Part shown: piece by piece, positions 43,974 through 56,419 of the stretch
Layout of the letters: each line of letters opens with the position of its first letter
Position numbering within the stretch: the first letter of the stretch is position 1
Source: Polytrichum commune
Taxonomy: Eukaryota > Streptophyta > Polytrichopsida > Polytrichales > Polytrichaceae
Assembly: GCA_950295325.1 (NCBI GenBank)
Contig: OX485803.1
Coordinates: 62,199,554-62,263,553 of the forward strand
DNA length: 64,000 nt
Direction of reading: 5' to 3'
Notes under the pieces: model-generated
Seen by the model: the letters and a program-made list of their open reading frames with translations, nothing else
The model's database searches: none
What the model was told of the DNA's origin: nothing
Program-made: the position numbers and the translations under genes

Positions 43974-46900
43974 ATGGAAACACTAGCGGGTGATAGCATG
44001 GCAGCCACGGACACATCAGAGATGACCAGCACCAGCACATCCAGCCCGGAGCACATCATCACCCCTACCCCCAATCCCTGCCTCTTAGCAATGGAGAGAC
44101 TAATGGCAGCCATAAATACCATGGCAGTCACGTACACATCAGAGATGCCCAGCAGCAGCACATCCATCCCAGTAGAAGGCATCACCAATCCTGACCCTGA
44201 CCCTAACCGTGACCCCAGTCTCTCGTCCTTGATCTCTCACTGTTTCACGTCTCCGGAGCCTGCGGAATATTGCAACAAGCTTTCGGAGCTCATCGACGAG
44301 CACCCGGACTTATGGCTACAAATCGACCACAAGACGGGCCGCACGGTATTACACGCCGCGGTGGCCGCCGGATCCAGCTCCTTGGTCGCCAAGGTGTTGG
44401 CGAAATTGGAAGCGAAACATGAGCAAGACGAAGCATGCCTGGACACTATCCCTTCTTCTTCTTCTTCTTCTTCTTCGGCATCACCCACGGCATTGGCATT
44501 CTTCGACCAAGTGGACAAACGACACAACCTCACCGCGTTGGAAATGGCCATGGTGGCATGTAACCCCTATGTCATCGCGCACTTCGCAGAGCTTCCCAAC
44601 TCATTCTGGAACCCGTTCCACGAATATTCCAACTTCGAGAAATGGTACGAGTCGCAAGAGTGGAAGCGGCAGGAGGAATGTGAAAGGCAACTTCGCATCC
44701 GATGGCCTTTCTTCGCAGACCGATTGCGGCAGAAAGAATGGTACCAAGAGCTCGAGAGGTCCTGGCAGACGTTAAACCCTGACCCGGACCTTAAACCCTT
44801 GGAGTTCAAACCGGAGGAGATTTTCCGAGTTGCGGTGCGGTCTCTCGACGAGGCCTTGTTTACTGAATTCGTGAAGGATTTAGCTACGTGTGCAACGGAG
44901 AAGGATCCCGAATTCTCCATCGAGTCCATCCTTCCCAGCTTGCTCACATCTCGCGACCGGGAAGGTAAATCTCCATTGCACGTTGCGGTTTCTACCCACA
45001 CGAGATGCCCTTTGCAACGTATCATCGACATCATCTCCGACCATTTCCCCGCCACTTTCCGCATCGACAAGCTCTACGACTTCGTGTGGCGAACACCATT
45101 GCACTGGGCGGCCGCGCTTGGGAACGTCGAAGCGGTTCGCGTTCTCGCTCGAGATGGGAGAGTGAATCTCAACGCAACTTTCGACAACAAATTCTCGTGG
45201 CACCATGCTCGAGTTGCTGGGCACGAGAATTTCCTGACGCGGATTCAACACATCGGAGCCTTGCATTTGGCGGCGATGCATGGCCACGATGAAGTGGTGG
45301 AGGCGCTTCTGATGAATGTCGATGACTCCGATAGAATCAATGTCAACGCGCTGAGTCAGCGCATGACGTGGCCGCCAGCTGGCTACTCTGGGTCGGACTG
45401 CGGGTCCGGGTGGACGGCGTTTCAGTTGGCAGCGCTCAAGGGCCACGTGCACACCTTGCAAGCCTTTCTCCAGGTAACCCTAACCAGTCCAATTTTTTAT
45501 TTTTATTGGCTCTGTATGTAGGACAGAGACTACGCATCAACTTCGTTTCAAGAGCAAATTTTCTAACCACTTTGCGTTCACACTTGGACGTAACTTGTTC
45601 TTGTTATTTTTGGTCCACTTTATTTTATGTGGATGTTAACTATAGTTTTTGGTCTCCATGACCAACTTACTAGGACCATGAAAGACTCATGAAACTACCT
45701 AAAACTATAGAACGTGGAAACAAATTTTTAAGCAAAGCTAACAAATTAAGGAGGTTTGGTTTAAACGACTAGCTAGAGCACATACAAGGAAACTAGGGTT
45801 GTAAATAAGAGGAGAGAGGAAGTTTCTCATTTGCATACATAATTGGGGAAATATAAAGCTTGGCCTACCAATGTTAGGCACATTAAGATTGTGTTGTTCA
45901 AACAAGAAAGCGTTCATTTTGGACCAAGACAAATTAAAAGGGGCCAAGGTTAAATGACAAGCCCACAGCTACACCTCCACCCACTCATAATAGGGACCTC
46001 CTAGTGGTGCCATGTCCAAGCAATTGTTGGTTAGAACATGTGCAACAATCAATGTGGTCAACATGAAAATAAATTCAATCTTGCCAATCAAAACACCTAA
46101 ATTGATAAGATATAACAAACTACTGTAGGTAATAGATACAATTATGTCACGAGTTGTACTAGTGGGTGCCTACTACAAGCAATGGCAAGTGACACATGTC
46201 CACTACTGAACGCAATGGTTTGGCCTTGACATTGGCCTATCATCGATTACATGTCCCTCATATCCAATAAGGAATAGACATGGTAACAAAATTGTTCAAC
46301 CCAACCACTACAAGCATTAAGGTAGACACACATTCTCATTCAGTTACTTTTCTTATTAGGACACCTAGTATATTTTGAAGCGGTGTGTGGTTCAGTGTGC
46401 ATGCTAGCTCTCATGACATATACCAAAAACACATGTGTAACAAAAGACATTAATTGCATTGCATGCTCAAAACATTCGAAAGCATCCAAAGCTCAACGGA
46501 TCTGAACTGAATTGGAAGGGACACATATGACCATCTAACGACCACAAGAATCTTCACTTTGATAATGATCAAGATATTCACATGCGCCACTTTGAAAACC
46601 ACGAGGATGTGGCTACAGCCTTGATTTGGATTTGCTACGTATCTCGTACTAATCGCGAGTTTCATATCCTAGGAGAAGTGGGCGAGGTGGAAACAATAAC
46701 TGTTTAAGACCCATCTACCTTTATTTTGTATAGAACACTATTAACCGCTTGTATGCTTGTTTTCCTCCATGGGTGTGATAGAGCGACATGTTATACGATT
46801 GCGGCGTCCTTGGGACCCAATACATGAACCCCCCTCACACGAACGGCGTCCCGGCCCTCCACTTAGCGGCCGCGGCCGGCCGCCCCTTGGCGGTGAAGGC

Positions 46901-47354
46901 GCTGTTAGACAGCGGCAGAGTGGACGTGTTCTCCGTCGACGAGGATGGCAACACCGCCTTGCATTATGCGACCAAGTACATAAACCTCGTGGAGGATTTC
47001 AACAACGCGCTCGACTACGTGAGCCTCGAGAACGTGCTCGAGAATCCCCTCAGTGCACACACAAAGCCGTCGGCCGCCGACTTGATTGCGTGCATGGAGG
47101 TCCTCGTGCGAGCGGGGCTGCCGATGAGTGCAGAGAACAAGTTCGGGGAGGCGCCGACTTTGGAAGCTTCGGTCGACGACAAAGTGCACCAGTGGTGGTC
47201 GTCGATGAAGATGGAGATTACGCAGGATCAGCAGCGGATTATGAGTCCCAGGTCTTGTGCTTCTCCTGTGCACGCGGATCCTTTGCAACCGGATCCGCCT
47301 GTTGTGGAGGAGGATCGTGACTCTGAGGAGCAGGATTGGTTGGATTGGTTGTAA
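43974..47354 (+). CDS. Ankyrin-repeat protein (two exons, 690 residues)
   Basis: Exon 1 is 43,974-45,473 (donor CAG|GTAACC); exon 2 is 46,782-47,354 (acceptor GATAG|AGCGAC); phase 0. The N terminus is low-complexity and internally duplicated (DTSEMTSTSTSS and YTSEMPSSSTS), with a Pro-Asp run. Ankyrin-type helices: TGRTVLHAAVAAG (~121-133), GKSPLHVAVS (~331-340), RTPLHWAAALGNVEAVRVL (~373-391), GALHLAAMHGHDEVVEALL (~428-446), TAFQLAALKGHVHTLQAFL (~481-499), then in exon 2 VPALHLAAAAGRPLAVKALL and GNTALHYATKYI. A Ser run of eight lies at 161-168. The last residues are acidic (EEDRDSEEQDWLDWL). No membrane or PGG domain is seen, so it is a soluble scaffold-type protein whose partner is unknown. 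Repeat D copy D lies in the 1.3-kb intron. Confidence 0.85.
46150..46320 (+). repeat. Dispersed repeat shared with 49,300-49,470
   Basis: Ordered matches: GGGTGCCTACTACA, CAATGGCAAG, GACACATGTCCA, CTCATATCCAAT, GGAATA. This copy is in the ankyrin intron; the other is in the last intron of the gene at 49.0-50.8 kb. A second pair (48,425-48,660 and 50,127-50,372) keeps the same order, so both may belong to one larger old duplication. Confidence 0.55.
46500..46690 (+). repeat. Dispersed repeat D, copy D
   Basis: Shares CACAAGAATCTTCACTTTGA, ATATTCACATG, CCTTGATTTGGATTTGCTA and ACTAATCGCGAGTTTCA with the other D copies. It lies about 90 bp before exon 2 of the ankyrin gene. Confidence 0.6.
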
Positions 47355-49041
47355 GTGGTTTTTTTGCATTTTTGTCTTCTACTGTCGTATTTACATACGA
47401 ATTCAACCGGCAGTTCATTGAAGCAATGCGATTGTTCACATTCTCGTGGATCGTTGGATGTTGCCCAAGTGGGTTAGTCACCGCCACACTTTAGATGCTT
47501 GAGAAATAGAAGCAGGTTGTGTAGAAATATATAAGAGATCAATCTTCTTCCAAAGGACTACTTTGCACTGATGGTGGTCATTAATGAAGCTTGAGATGAT
47601 GCGACAGCAACTTGCTTTGACCTTGAAACACATCAAGGCTAGCTATAAAACTCGATGTTCGTTTACATATGAACGAACAGTTCATCAATGTGAATGTGCA
47701 TAGTTGCTCATAGCGAGTAGGCAAGGAAAAAATGACCTCCAAGTAGGTTGGTCATGCAAAACTTAGATGCTTGAGAAATGGAAGGTGGTTGTGTGTAAAA
47801 ACACAAGAGGGCAACCTTCTTCAAAAGGACTTTTCCTATGACCTTGAGTCATGTGACCAGAGGATACATATAGTTTCCCTAGAGAGAGAATTTGAGCATT
47901 GATAAACCACACACCTTGGCAATGAGTTTAATATCGTTAAGGGTTAAGGATGAATCTGATGAGCACTTGTGGTTGGATTAGTTGTAAAAGTTCTTCTTAT
48001 CTACTACTTTGAAACTCATCAAGTACCTACACTTAATGCTCAAATTATATACAAACCAAAGACAAACAACTCAAAAGAGGGATTGAAACTATAGGAATTT
48101 ATTAAGGGGATTGTTAAATTGATCATATAGCTTGTTAATAGCAACCAAAGAGACACATCGTGCAATCACATGTCCTATCAAAATTTAATTTTTCATCGCA
48201 CACATGAAGAGGAGCAAAGTGTCAACTATGTATTAGAATCAATAAACTTGGCCAACTAATTGACTTAAAACAACTTGGCCAACACTTCTATATGCGTCTT
48301 TGTGGTCGTTTCAACCAATGTGTGGTCGACTTATCAATTCCCTTTATTAAACCTAGGAAGAATTCCAAACAATAGAATTTGAGTACAGACAACACTATTT
48401 AAGTTATGTGACCTATTGAGGACACTTCTAACTCCACAAACAATTTTGGCCGTCGGATCACATTGGGAGTTGTTTTTCCCGGTTCACAGTTATGACCACA
48501 AAAGCTGTCAAAGTTTCAGAATTGGAGATGCAAACTGGCAAGAGGTTGAAGCGAAGATTCCCTTTCTCTTCAAGTGATCCCATAGGCCCTCAGAATTGTG
48601 CTAATTATTGAATCTGTGGTGGTTAACACATCTTCAGCATATAATCCAATGTCAATTTTAGACATGCCTTATTCCATGTACCAATGATGGTGATCACTGT
48701 AGATTTTCACTGTCCTAGATATTTATGGGATATTGCTAATGGAAGTGAAGATAAATAAGCATGTAAACAGTCTGTGGAGGTTGCATCGGAAAACAAATGC
48801 ATATTTGCAAAGAGCTGAGGAAAAGCACAAAGTACTACACAGAAAGTTTGAGGTTGACAACAGCTCTATTCAACATAGGACAAACTGTAGTCACAGGGCG
48901 ATGCCAACAACAATGTATTTATCTGAGCGAAGTGAAGCCAGTATTTACAGTATATTACAACATGATGACCCACAGCCTTTTTGGCAGTGGAGACTGCAGC
49001 AGGAAGGCTAGAAAAGAAGATTAAGATTTACTCGTTGAGAC
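47355..49041. other. Intergenic region between two convergent genes
   Basis: No gene is supported. Duplicated blocks occur within it (CTTAGATGCTTGAGAAATGGAAG near 47,760 and ACTTTAGATGCTTGAGAAATAGAAG near 47,490). 48,425-48,660 resembles 50,127-50,372. The right end is probably 3' UTR of the minus-strand gene. Confidence 0.45.
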
Positions 49042-50843
49042 TTAGATGCTATTTGCTTTCTTGATGACATTTTCAAGCTTTTCCACCTTCTCCCAGTGGA
49101 CATCTGTAATTGGCCCAGGAGGGAATACCGTGATCTCAACGACTAAATGCGGGGTGGGTAGTTCATCAAACAGAGCCCTCACATTGTTGCAGCAGACGCT
49201 TTCGGCATGCGCATTTTCACGCCTGATTTGACATCCCTGCTCATTCGCACAATCACAAGACAAGATGGTGTAAGAAACATGTAACATATTCATAAACTAG
49301 GTATTGGGTGCCTACTACAGCCAATGGCAAGGCGACACATGTCCATTACCCAACGTCGTGGGCATACCCTGGGAGGGTCCTCAATTACAGGTGACAATGT
49401 GCCTCCTCATATCCAATCAGGAATATACATCTCAGCAAAATCACTTGGCATCACCACTACAATCTGTTTACAAGCAAACAAGCTTGGAATGAGCCAACTC
49501 CACCCCCTCTTGACATAAAGGTGAGGCACGCAAAGGCAGCTCTCATTATCTTTATCATCACGTGATATTCCTATAAATAAATCTCAGAGTGTACCTTGTG
49601 TGTGCTGACATCGAAGCCATTGTCTCCTTCAGACAGGAAGTCGCCCAGTGCGTGAAGGCATTTGCGTCCCTCAGCTTTGGATGGGACCCGGTACTTGCGA
49701 ATAAGTGTCCCTTTGGTGCTCGCATGCCAATTCTTTCTCAACTTGCTAAGACTCTTGGCTTTATCAGCTTCTGATAACCAATCAACAAGATTATAACCAA
49801 ATACAAACACAATCGAAACCTCTCTGGCTTGCAGGTCTTGCACACCAATTTTAATGTACGTGCATTCAGAACATGCTACAAAATACCTAAGAAAACAACT
49901 ACGAGGACCCTAGTATACTTCACATCCATCACAAGCATTTCCACCTAGTATACTTCAAAAGAGTAGGAAATAGACCAGACCTGTGTCTTTATTGAGCAAT
50001 TTCTCCAGCCATCCTGGTGATGAAGAAGAATCATCTAGAAGCTCCTCACCACCTTCAAGACAGTGAACAGGTTAATGACCTCAGACGCACAGCAACAAAC
50101 TACAAGTATATGGCCCTATTGTGCCCACTTCCAACTCCACGTACAAATTTGGCTGTTGGATCAGATAAGGAACTGCCTTCTCTGGTTAGCAATCTTGAAT
50201 CACAAAGATTGTCGCTTCAAGCTACAAATCAAAGATCAGAGTTGAGATGAAAAAGTCATAAGAGGCCAAAGTGAAAATTCACTTCCCCTTTAAGTGGACA
50301 CATAGCTTCCCAACTGCGTTAGCTGCTGAATGTCATTTATATTTCAAGCAATATAATCCACTCGCATTGTAAAATGTGTCTTTTGGGTGCGCGTTCTTTC
50401 CTACAACCCTTGACATATACCACTCAAGTATAGGTGTCCAATTAAAGAATGCCCAGATAAGGTCCACACACCTAAGTACAGATGCAAAACCCTAAACTCC
50501 ATACCCTAAACTCCATTGATGTGAATTAAAACACACGAAGCAAAGAGTTCCATCAAGAAATTGAGGCAGTAAATATACTATCTGCTGACATTTGATCACC
50601 TTTCAGTTTTGCGCTTTGGACTGCGACACCCGTTTGCATGAGCGTGTAGTACATGCAGACTCTCACAACCTCAAGAGCCGGACCTGCCAACACTGAAGCA
50701 CTGACTGTCGGCCTTACTGCGAGCTGTCTTTCTGCAGCTTTGAATGGAGCTCTAGTGAGTGTAGGTAAAGGTTCAAGAGCGAAACGTCTCGAGAAGCCCA
50801 AGTCTGTGGCGACGCAGGCAAAGCCCACCTTGGAGAACCCCAT
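49042..50843 (-). CDS. Small conserved-looking protein, probably plastid-targeted (three exons, 239 residues)
   Basis: Minus-strand exons are 50,843-50,600, 49,875-49,595 and 49,236-49,042, with GT-AG borders and matching phases (1, then 0). The start is the ATG at 50,843 (MGFSKVGFACV). The first ~60 residues are rich in Ser, Ala, Thr, Arg and Leu with few acids, like a chloroplast transit peptide. The mature part has CSECTYIKIGVQDLQAREVS, KLRKNWHASTKGTLIRKYRVP, a second Cys cluster (ESVCCNN) and LFDELPTPHLVVEITVFPPG near the C terminus. I do not recognise the family. The smooth join ALFDELP...VEI and the exact phases make it a convincing gene. Its 5' side carries a ~257-bp tandem duplication, and its last intron holds a dispersed repeat. 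Confidence 0.72.
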
Positions 50844-50883
50844 GGTGCCACTTCCTTGTCCCCCAAAAAAACAAAACAGTCAA

Positions 50884-51300
50884 GGTGAGGATTTACGCAA
50901 ACACATTCAAACCCAAAAGTAGGTATCCCACCCCTTGCTAGCAATTCTGTGAGAAGCAATGCACACCTCGTTTCTCTGCACAACCTTGGCAGGATTACAG
51001 CTTCTAAAGTAGGGGCACCTATTCTGCAATTTAGGGTGTAATGGACACAAATCTATATATTACATCACTGTCAAAAAAACAAAAACCAAGTGGAGGCATA
51101 TCATGGTGCTCCTTCTCAGTTACCCCAACTAAAACAGGCATGGTGAGAATTTACTCAAATGCATTCCAACCAGGAAAGTAAACATGATCCAACCCCTTGC
51201 CAGCAATTCCGTGAAAAACAGTGCACACCTCATTTCTATGCATAACCTCGGCTGGATTGGATCTTTCAAAGTAGTGCATCTATTTCGGATTGTGCCCTAT
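50884..51300. repeat. ~257-bp tandem duplication upstream of the minus-strand gene
   Basis: Copy 1 (about 50,884-51,030) and copy 2 (about 51,141-51,300) share GGTGAG.ATTTAC.CAAA, CCAACCCCTTGC.AGCAATTC, AGTGCACACCTC.TTTCT and CTGGATT...AAAGTAG. They lie directly upstream of the start at 50,843 on the minus strand. Confidence 0.65.
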
Positions 51301-53994
51301 TCTGGAGTTTCGGATTGTGACCTAATTACGCTCTCTCTCTCGTGAGGGCTTTCATGCACGAAGAAACACGAGTTTCAACAAGTCATGTAAGGACGTTAGC
51401 TCACATTCAACGGAGGGCAGTAGAAGGAAAGTAGAGTGTAACAATGAAATCTCGAAAGTGTGCAAGAGACTCACATTACGAAGAACAAAAGGATGGGTGA
51501 AGCTAGCCATACCTTAACTGACTGTTTGTGATTCCAATTTCCACAGTGCTGCAAGTAAGATTAAGTTTTTGATGAGGATGCGAGAGTAACTTAGAGCGAA
51601 TGGGTTTCAAACTGGAGAAGATTCCTCAACTCAACTGAGGTTTAGTTTAGTTTTAGGGCAAGAATTGCTCTCTCCTGAAAGCCTGCGCAGTGGATAAGTC
51701 TGACATCAGATCTCCAAAAGACCCCTTGACTCTGTTTCAAAGCACAACCCGGTTCACATTGCAGCTCAATTGGGAAGTCCAGAAACTGGGTTGCGAGATT
51801 GGATGGCTTTTGCTCACCGTAGCAGGATGCAGTTCCTAGGCGGCACACTTTTGGGAATGATATTTGTGAGTATGATGAGTTGAGTACTTGAAATATGTTC
51901 AAAACATTTCACGGGAAATTTTGAGGAATTTGCAAGTCCATTACGAGTGTAGTGCACTTGTGTATATGGACTTCTTGCCATCGTGTAAATTATATGTAAT
52001 TTTATGATATTTGAGGTTTATTCAATCTAATAGTAGTCACGTGGGTCTCGTGACACGGATAGTGTTGAGCATTGACTTTTTATCTCTCTCAACCAATGCA
52101 TTGTGAGTGTGTCGAGTTCTTAGATGACATGCTCTGGGAACGAGATATTTGTGATGATCGTGAGTCATGAGTCTAAGGTAGAGTCCTATAGTGGACACTT
52201 TGAGACCCTTAACGTGTTAGAACCTTTTATGAAAATTAAAGAAAATTAGCAATACACAGTAACTCGTCAAGGATGTAGGGGGTTCAATGTATGCCATTTT
52301 CTACCCCAAAGTCTTAAAATCAATTCCTTTAATGTAAGGGTTTGAAACCTTATTTAGCACACTATCTTATGTCAACGACACAATGAAAATATACTCATAT
52401 GTGATGTTGGTAATAAACATAAATCATTTATGTTTGCATTCAAGGGCACTCGTGTTTTTTATTTGAACCTAAATACACAAATGTCTTAAGGCATTCGATT
52501 CATTTGGAAAGTGCACTTGAAAAATGATTTAATTTAGATAGGTTCACTTTTGACACAATTCATTTAAAAGGGCATAATATAGTTCAAATACACATTTTGT
52601 GAATGGAGAGGCCCAATCTAGGCATCTTGGACACTTCAGGGTTAAGGAGGTTGATGTACTTGAGGTCATGAAGTTTTGAAATCTTGTGATTCAAAATTGA
52701 TTTGCAAAATTTGAGGTATTCTTTTGCAATCTAAAGTAGACACATGGGTCATCATGAGGTAGATTGTTTTGAGCATTGACTTTCCATCTCTCTCAATTAA
52801 TGCAGTGCGAGTATGTCAAGTTCTTAGATGGCACACTCTTTGATTTAGATATTCGTGAAGGTTTAAGGTAGAAGCGCTATAACATACATGAGTTTGAGCA
52901 CTTGAGACTATGAGCATAGTCAAAACATATCATGAAACATTCTAAGGGATATGTAAATCCATAAAGGATGTCAATTTCATAAGAGATTTGCAACAAGTTT
53001 TCAAAATAGCACTCTCTAAGAACAATATACTTGTGAAGATCTCAAGGCACGAGTTCAAGGGAGAAGTGCCTATAATGCACACTTTGGATATTTTCTTACA
53101 GAATAAGCAAATCTATGTGTAGGCTCGTGTGCTTGACTTCATGAAAATTGTGTCATTAAGATGCAATTTCTGCGTATCAAGTTTTACTTGCGAAATGGCC
53201 CAAGCCGGAATTGACAGCGGTAGCTGAAGTAGGATTCCATAGCTTGGCATCCACATATTGTGAGGCCAAGTATATTTGTGTGGCTGTAAGCGAGGATCAA
53301 TGGAGGAGGGTGTTGGAATTGGCTTCGAGATGGACCAAGAACTCCAACATCTCTGATTTGGGTGAAATTATGTTCGGCAATGAGTTTTTTTTTGGTTCAC
53401 TTGCAACTGCAAGCTTGTTGTTTTGTGCCCGTCACAGCTCACATATGTGTTCAAATGTTTCTCTTGGGTTTTGCTAGCAAAGTTGCAGCCATCTCAGTTG
53501 CCAAATTCGAATTCTTTACCCAATCTCATGTTGAAATTGCATGGTTTGGAACACCCATGCACCTTGCCAAATCCAATTTTCATGTAGTGGCTTCGTAAAC
53601 AAATTTGGTGAGATAAGGTTGGTTGGAATTATGCCTTCCATCCCACTCAATGTGTTTTTGGCCAATGAGAACAAGCATTTTTTTCCTCAATCCAGTTCGG
53701 ACTTGGATCTTGTGAGGAGTTGGATCCCAGGATTGCAATGGTGCAAAGGAATCTACGGACCCACATGATTGAGCTCTCCCACTCTTCCACCTCTTGTCGC
53801 GGTTGGAATAGTTAAATTTGGTGTTCCGTCAATTACAAACTCCGTTCCAATGCCACCATCCATGTCGCATTCAACTTGAGTGGAGGGCCAATGTGAGACC
53901 TCATCCAAATCCAAATCCATTCATAAACCAAAAATGGCCTAATGGAATAATGACACCATGCATGTCAAGCCTTCTTAGAAGACAATTCAAATCA
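51301..53994. other. AT-rich intergenic region with local duplications
   Basis: No gene is supported. Blocks near 52,070-52,210 recur at 52,775-52,915 (CTCTCTCAA..AATGCA, GTCAAGTTCTTAGATGGCA, AAGGTAGA). A weaker copy lies near 52,990-53,090. The ORFs at 53,211-53,768 have no recognisable domain. Confidence 0.45.
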
Positions 53995-53999
53995 TAATA

Positions 54000-54870
54000 C
54001 ACTTGTGTGGCAAGAGATAGAAACTAAACACTTAAATGTGAACTCACATGTTACCTCTACTCACATGTCCACATTGGCAACTAGTTCAAGTCAAATAGCA
54101 AATGCAAAGACAAAATTATATCAACAAATGGCCACATGTGATCACACATGTCCACTCAAGCCGCATGTGCACATTGAGAACCACATGAGCTCACATGCCA
54201 CCCCAATCTTTATGTGCACATTGGCAACCAATGCAAGTGAAATCACAAATGCAAAGACTATGAAAAATAAAGCAAGTGCCTATGTGTAAGCTCACATGTC
54301 AACTAAAGCCTTATGTACTAATTAAGAACTAGTTCGACTCAAACGCAAATGTGGAGCAAGGAAAAATAAAACCCAAGTGCTACATGTGAACTCACATGCC
54401 AACCCAACCTTTATGAGTGCACCGACGACTAGTCCAAGCCAAATCACACATGTAAAAACTTAAATTCAAAAATTCAAGTACCCATATGTGAGCTCATATG
54501 TCACCTCAAGCCTTATGCGCATATTGATCATTAGTTCAACTCAAACCACAAACGTGAAGGAAGGAAAAATAAAACCCAAGTGCCAACACATGAGTCAACA
54601 AGTTACCACAATCCTCATATCCACAAGGCCAACTAGTTCACCTTAGAATACAAATGCCTAGGAAGGAAGATGTTGAAGGCCCAAAATGTGAGGTCACATA
54701 GAACCTCTAGCCACATGTAAATTGGAAACTAGTTAAAGCGAAACCACAAATGCCTAAGAGAGAAGACACTCAAGCACCTTCATGTGAGCCCATATCCATC
54801 CTCCACCCATATGTCAAGATTGGAAACTACTTCAGGCTAAATCATAAATAGCATGGGGACCCTTTGAGCC
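54000..54870. repeat. ~100-bp tandem array, about eight units
   Basis: The motif AACTAGTTCAAGTCAAATC plus ACAAATGCAAAG recurs near 54,081, 54,217, 54,327, 54,427, 54,529, 54,632, 54,727 and 54,822, each with CACATGTGAGCTCACATG nearby. Units are diverged. The array is rich in the palindromic core ACATGT. Confidence 0.7.
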
Positions 54871-56409
54871 TTTACCCCTAATATCTTGTGCGACCATGAT
54901 TTGGTCATGAATAGTTCCATTTGATCCCTTTGACACCAATTCAAATGGCTTATGTATTGTTTCAACTACTCCTCTTGTTCATGTTCATGTTTGCTATGTT
55001 CAGGCATGTGGATAATTTTGATTCAACAAAGTTACTTGTTTTTAAATTAATTCCAAATATTGGAGTGTGCTCTTAATTGGTTTACAATGAAACCAGTCCA
55101 CGAACGGTTACTTGACATTTGTCATCTTGACAGTTTAGGGCATCATATCCTAGACTTGTTTTCTTTAATCCCTATATGCAAATGATTCCTAACTGATTTG
55201 AAAATTTGCATGACACTCAAACACAACATCCCCTAAACATCTGTCATTGGGATTTGTAGTTGGACATGTGTTGGTGGGTGTAAACCCATGTGGAAGGTGC
55301 ACAATTGTGGCATTGCTACTTCAAATTGCAAAGCTTCCCAAAAAATCAAGAGTTGTGAGCCAATTTGAGTAGGTATACTGCCCCTTTTTTGAACAAAGGT
55401 AATCATTTGGAAATGATTTGAGTGGAGGTTCGATCAAAAACCAACCCCAAATCAATTCATAAATTGTTGCCCTTCAACACCATTATTGACATTCCTATTA
55501 TAATCTCCTACATAACAAAACTTCAACGTTTAAATTATGGAATATAAGTAGTCACGTCCAACTTGCCAACATCTATACAGTTGGATTTGTCAAAAAAAAA
55601 TTTAGATCTTCAGCTACGTTCACTAAAATTGAGGGCAAATATGAGGGAAATTGGGCTTGGAAAGTTTGGGGTTAAAATTGTCAAGTAATTTCACATGTAA
55701 GTACCAACAATGGATGCCACATATTCAACTCGAGATTCTTCGAGATCACAAACATCCGTTTCACGGAAGTGGAGCCCTCACGTGTAGATCACTACATGAG
55801 TTGCTTCAAATGGAAGTGGTGATGCGAGCTATTGTGACCAATCCAAGTATGAACTCAATCACAAATGCAAACTTAGGCCCATGCCACACGAGAGCCAGAG
55901 GAAGTTCCTCCAACATGGCACTTTGCTTTTGAAAAGTCTCATTTTCCTTGTTTTTCTCCTTATACTGTGGAATTCCAAGCACTAGTGCCTGGTAGTATTG
56001 AACTACATTTATTGTGCCATGTCACTCTACTTTATTGCCAAATAGATCCCGAAGCAATATCCAAAGCAAAATCCAAAGCTAAAAAGTCATTGTTGCCAGA
56101 AGAAGAAGAAGAACTCCGGCCTCCGGAGGAGGCCGGAGTGAATAAAGTGTATGTTCGTAGAACATCCTAGGCCAAACCTTACGGCATTGGCTTCATTGTT
56201 GCCACTCCCCATACTTCCTCTCATGTGGCAACCACTTGCTCATTTGAACCAATGCTATTCATCCAACTCACTGCCGTTCATGCAAGTTTCCTCTCGTGTG
56301 GTTAGGGCCTTAGAACTAGCCACTTGGGGCTCAGGCCCCATCGTTGGTGAGAGGAGGAGGCCCTTGTAGGAGAGGTGGTGTTGCAATATTGAAAATCACT
56401 TGGCAAATG
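54871..56409. other. Unassigned sequence upstream of gypsy copy 2
   Basis: No gene can be supported. A short frame near 55,967-56,170 has a Lys-rich then Glu-rich stretch (KAKSKAKK, EEEEELRPPEE) but no known domain and no clear start. It may be flanking host or transposon sequence into which gypsy copy 2 was joined. Confidence 0.35.
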
Positions 56410-56419
56410 GGCAATCGCC

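Noticed and set aside
53211-53768. Three overlapping ORFs as a spliced gene
   Set aside because: No domain, inconsistent frames and no convincing splice sites.
54000-54870. Regularly spaced repeats considered as a CRISPR array
   Set aside because: Nuclear plant sequence, units diverged and spacers repeated too; it is an ordinary tandem array.
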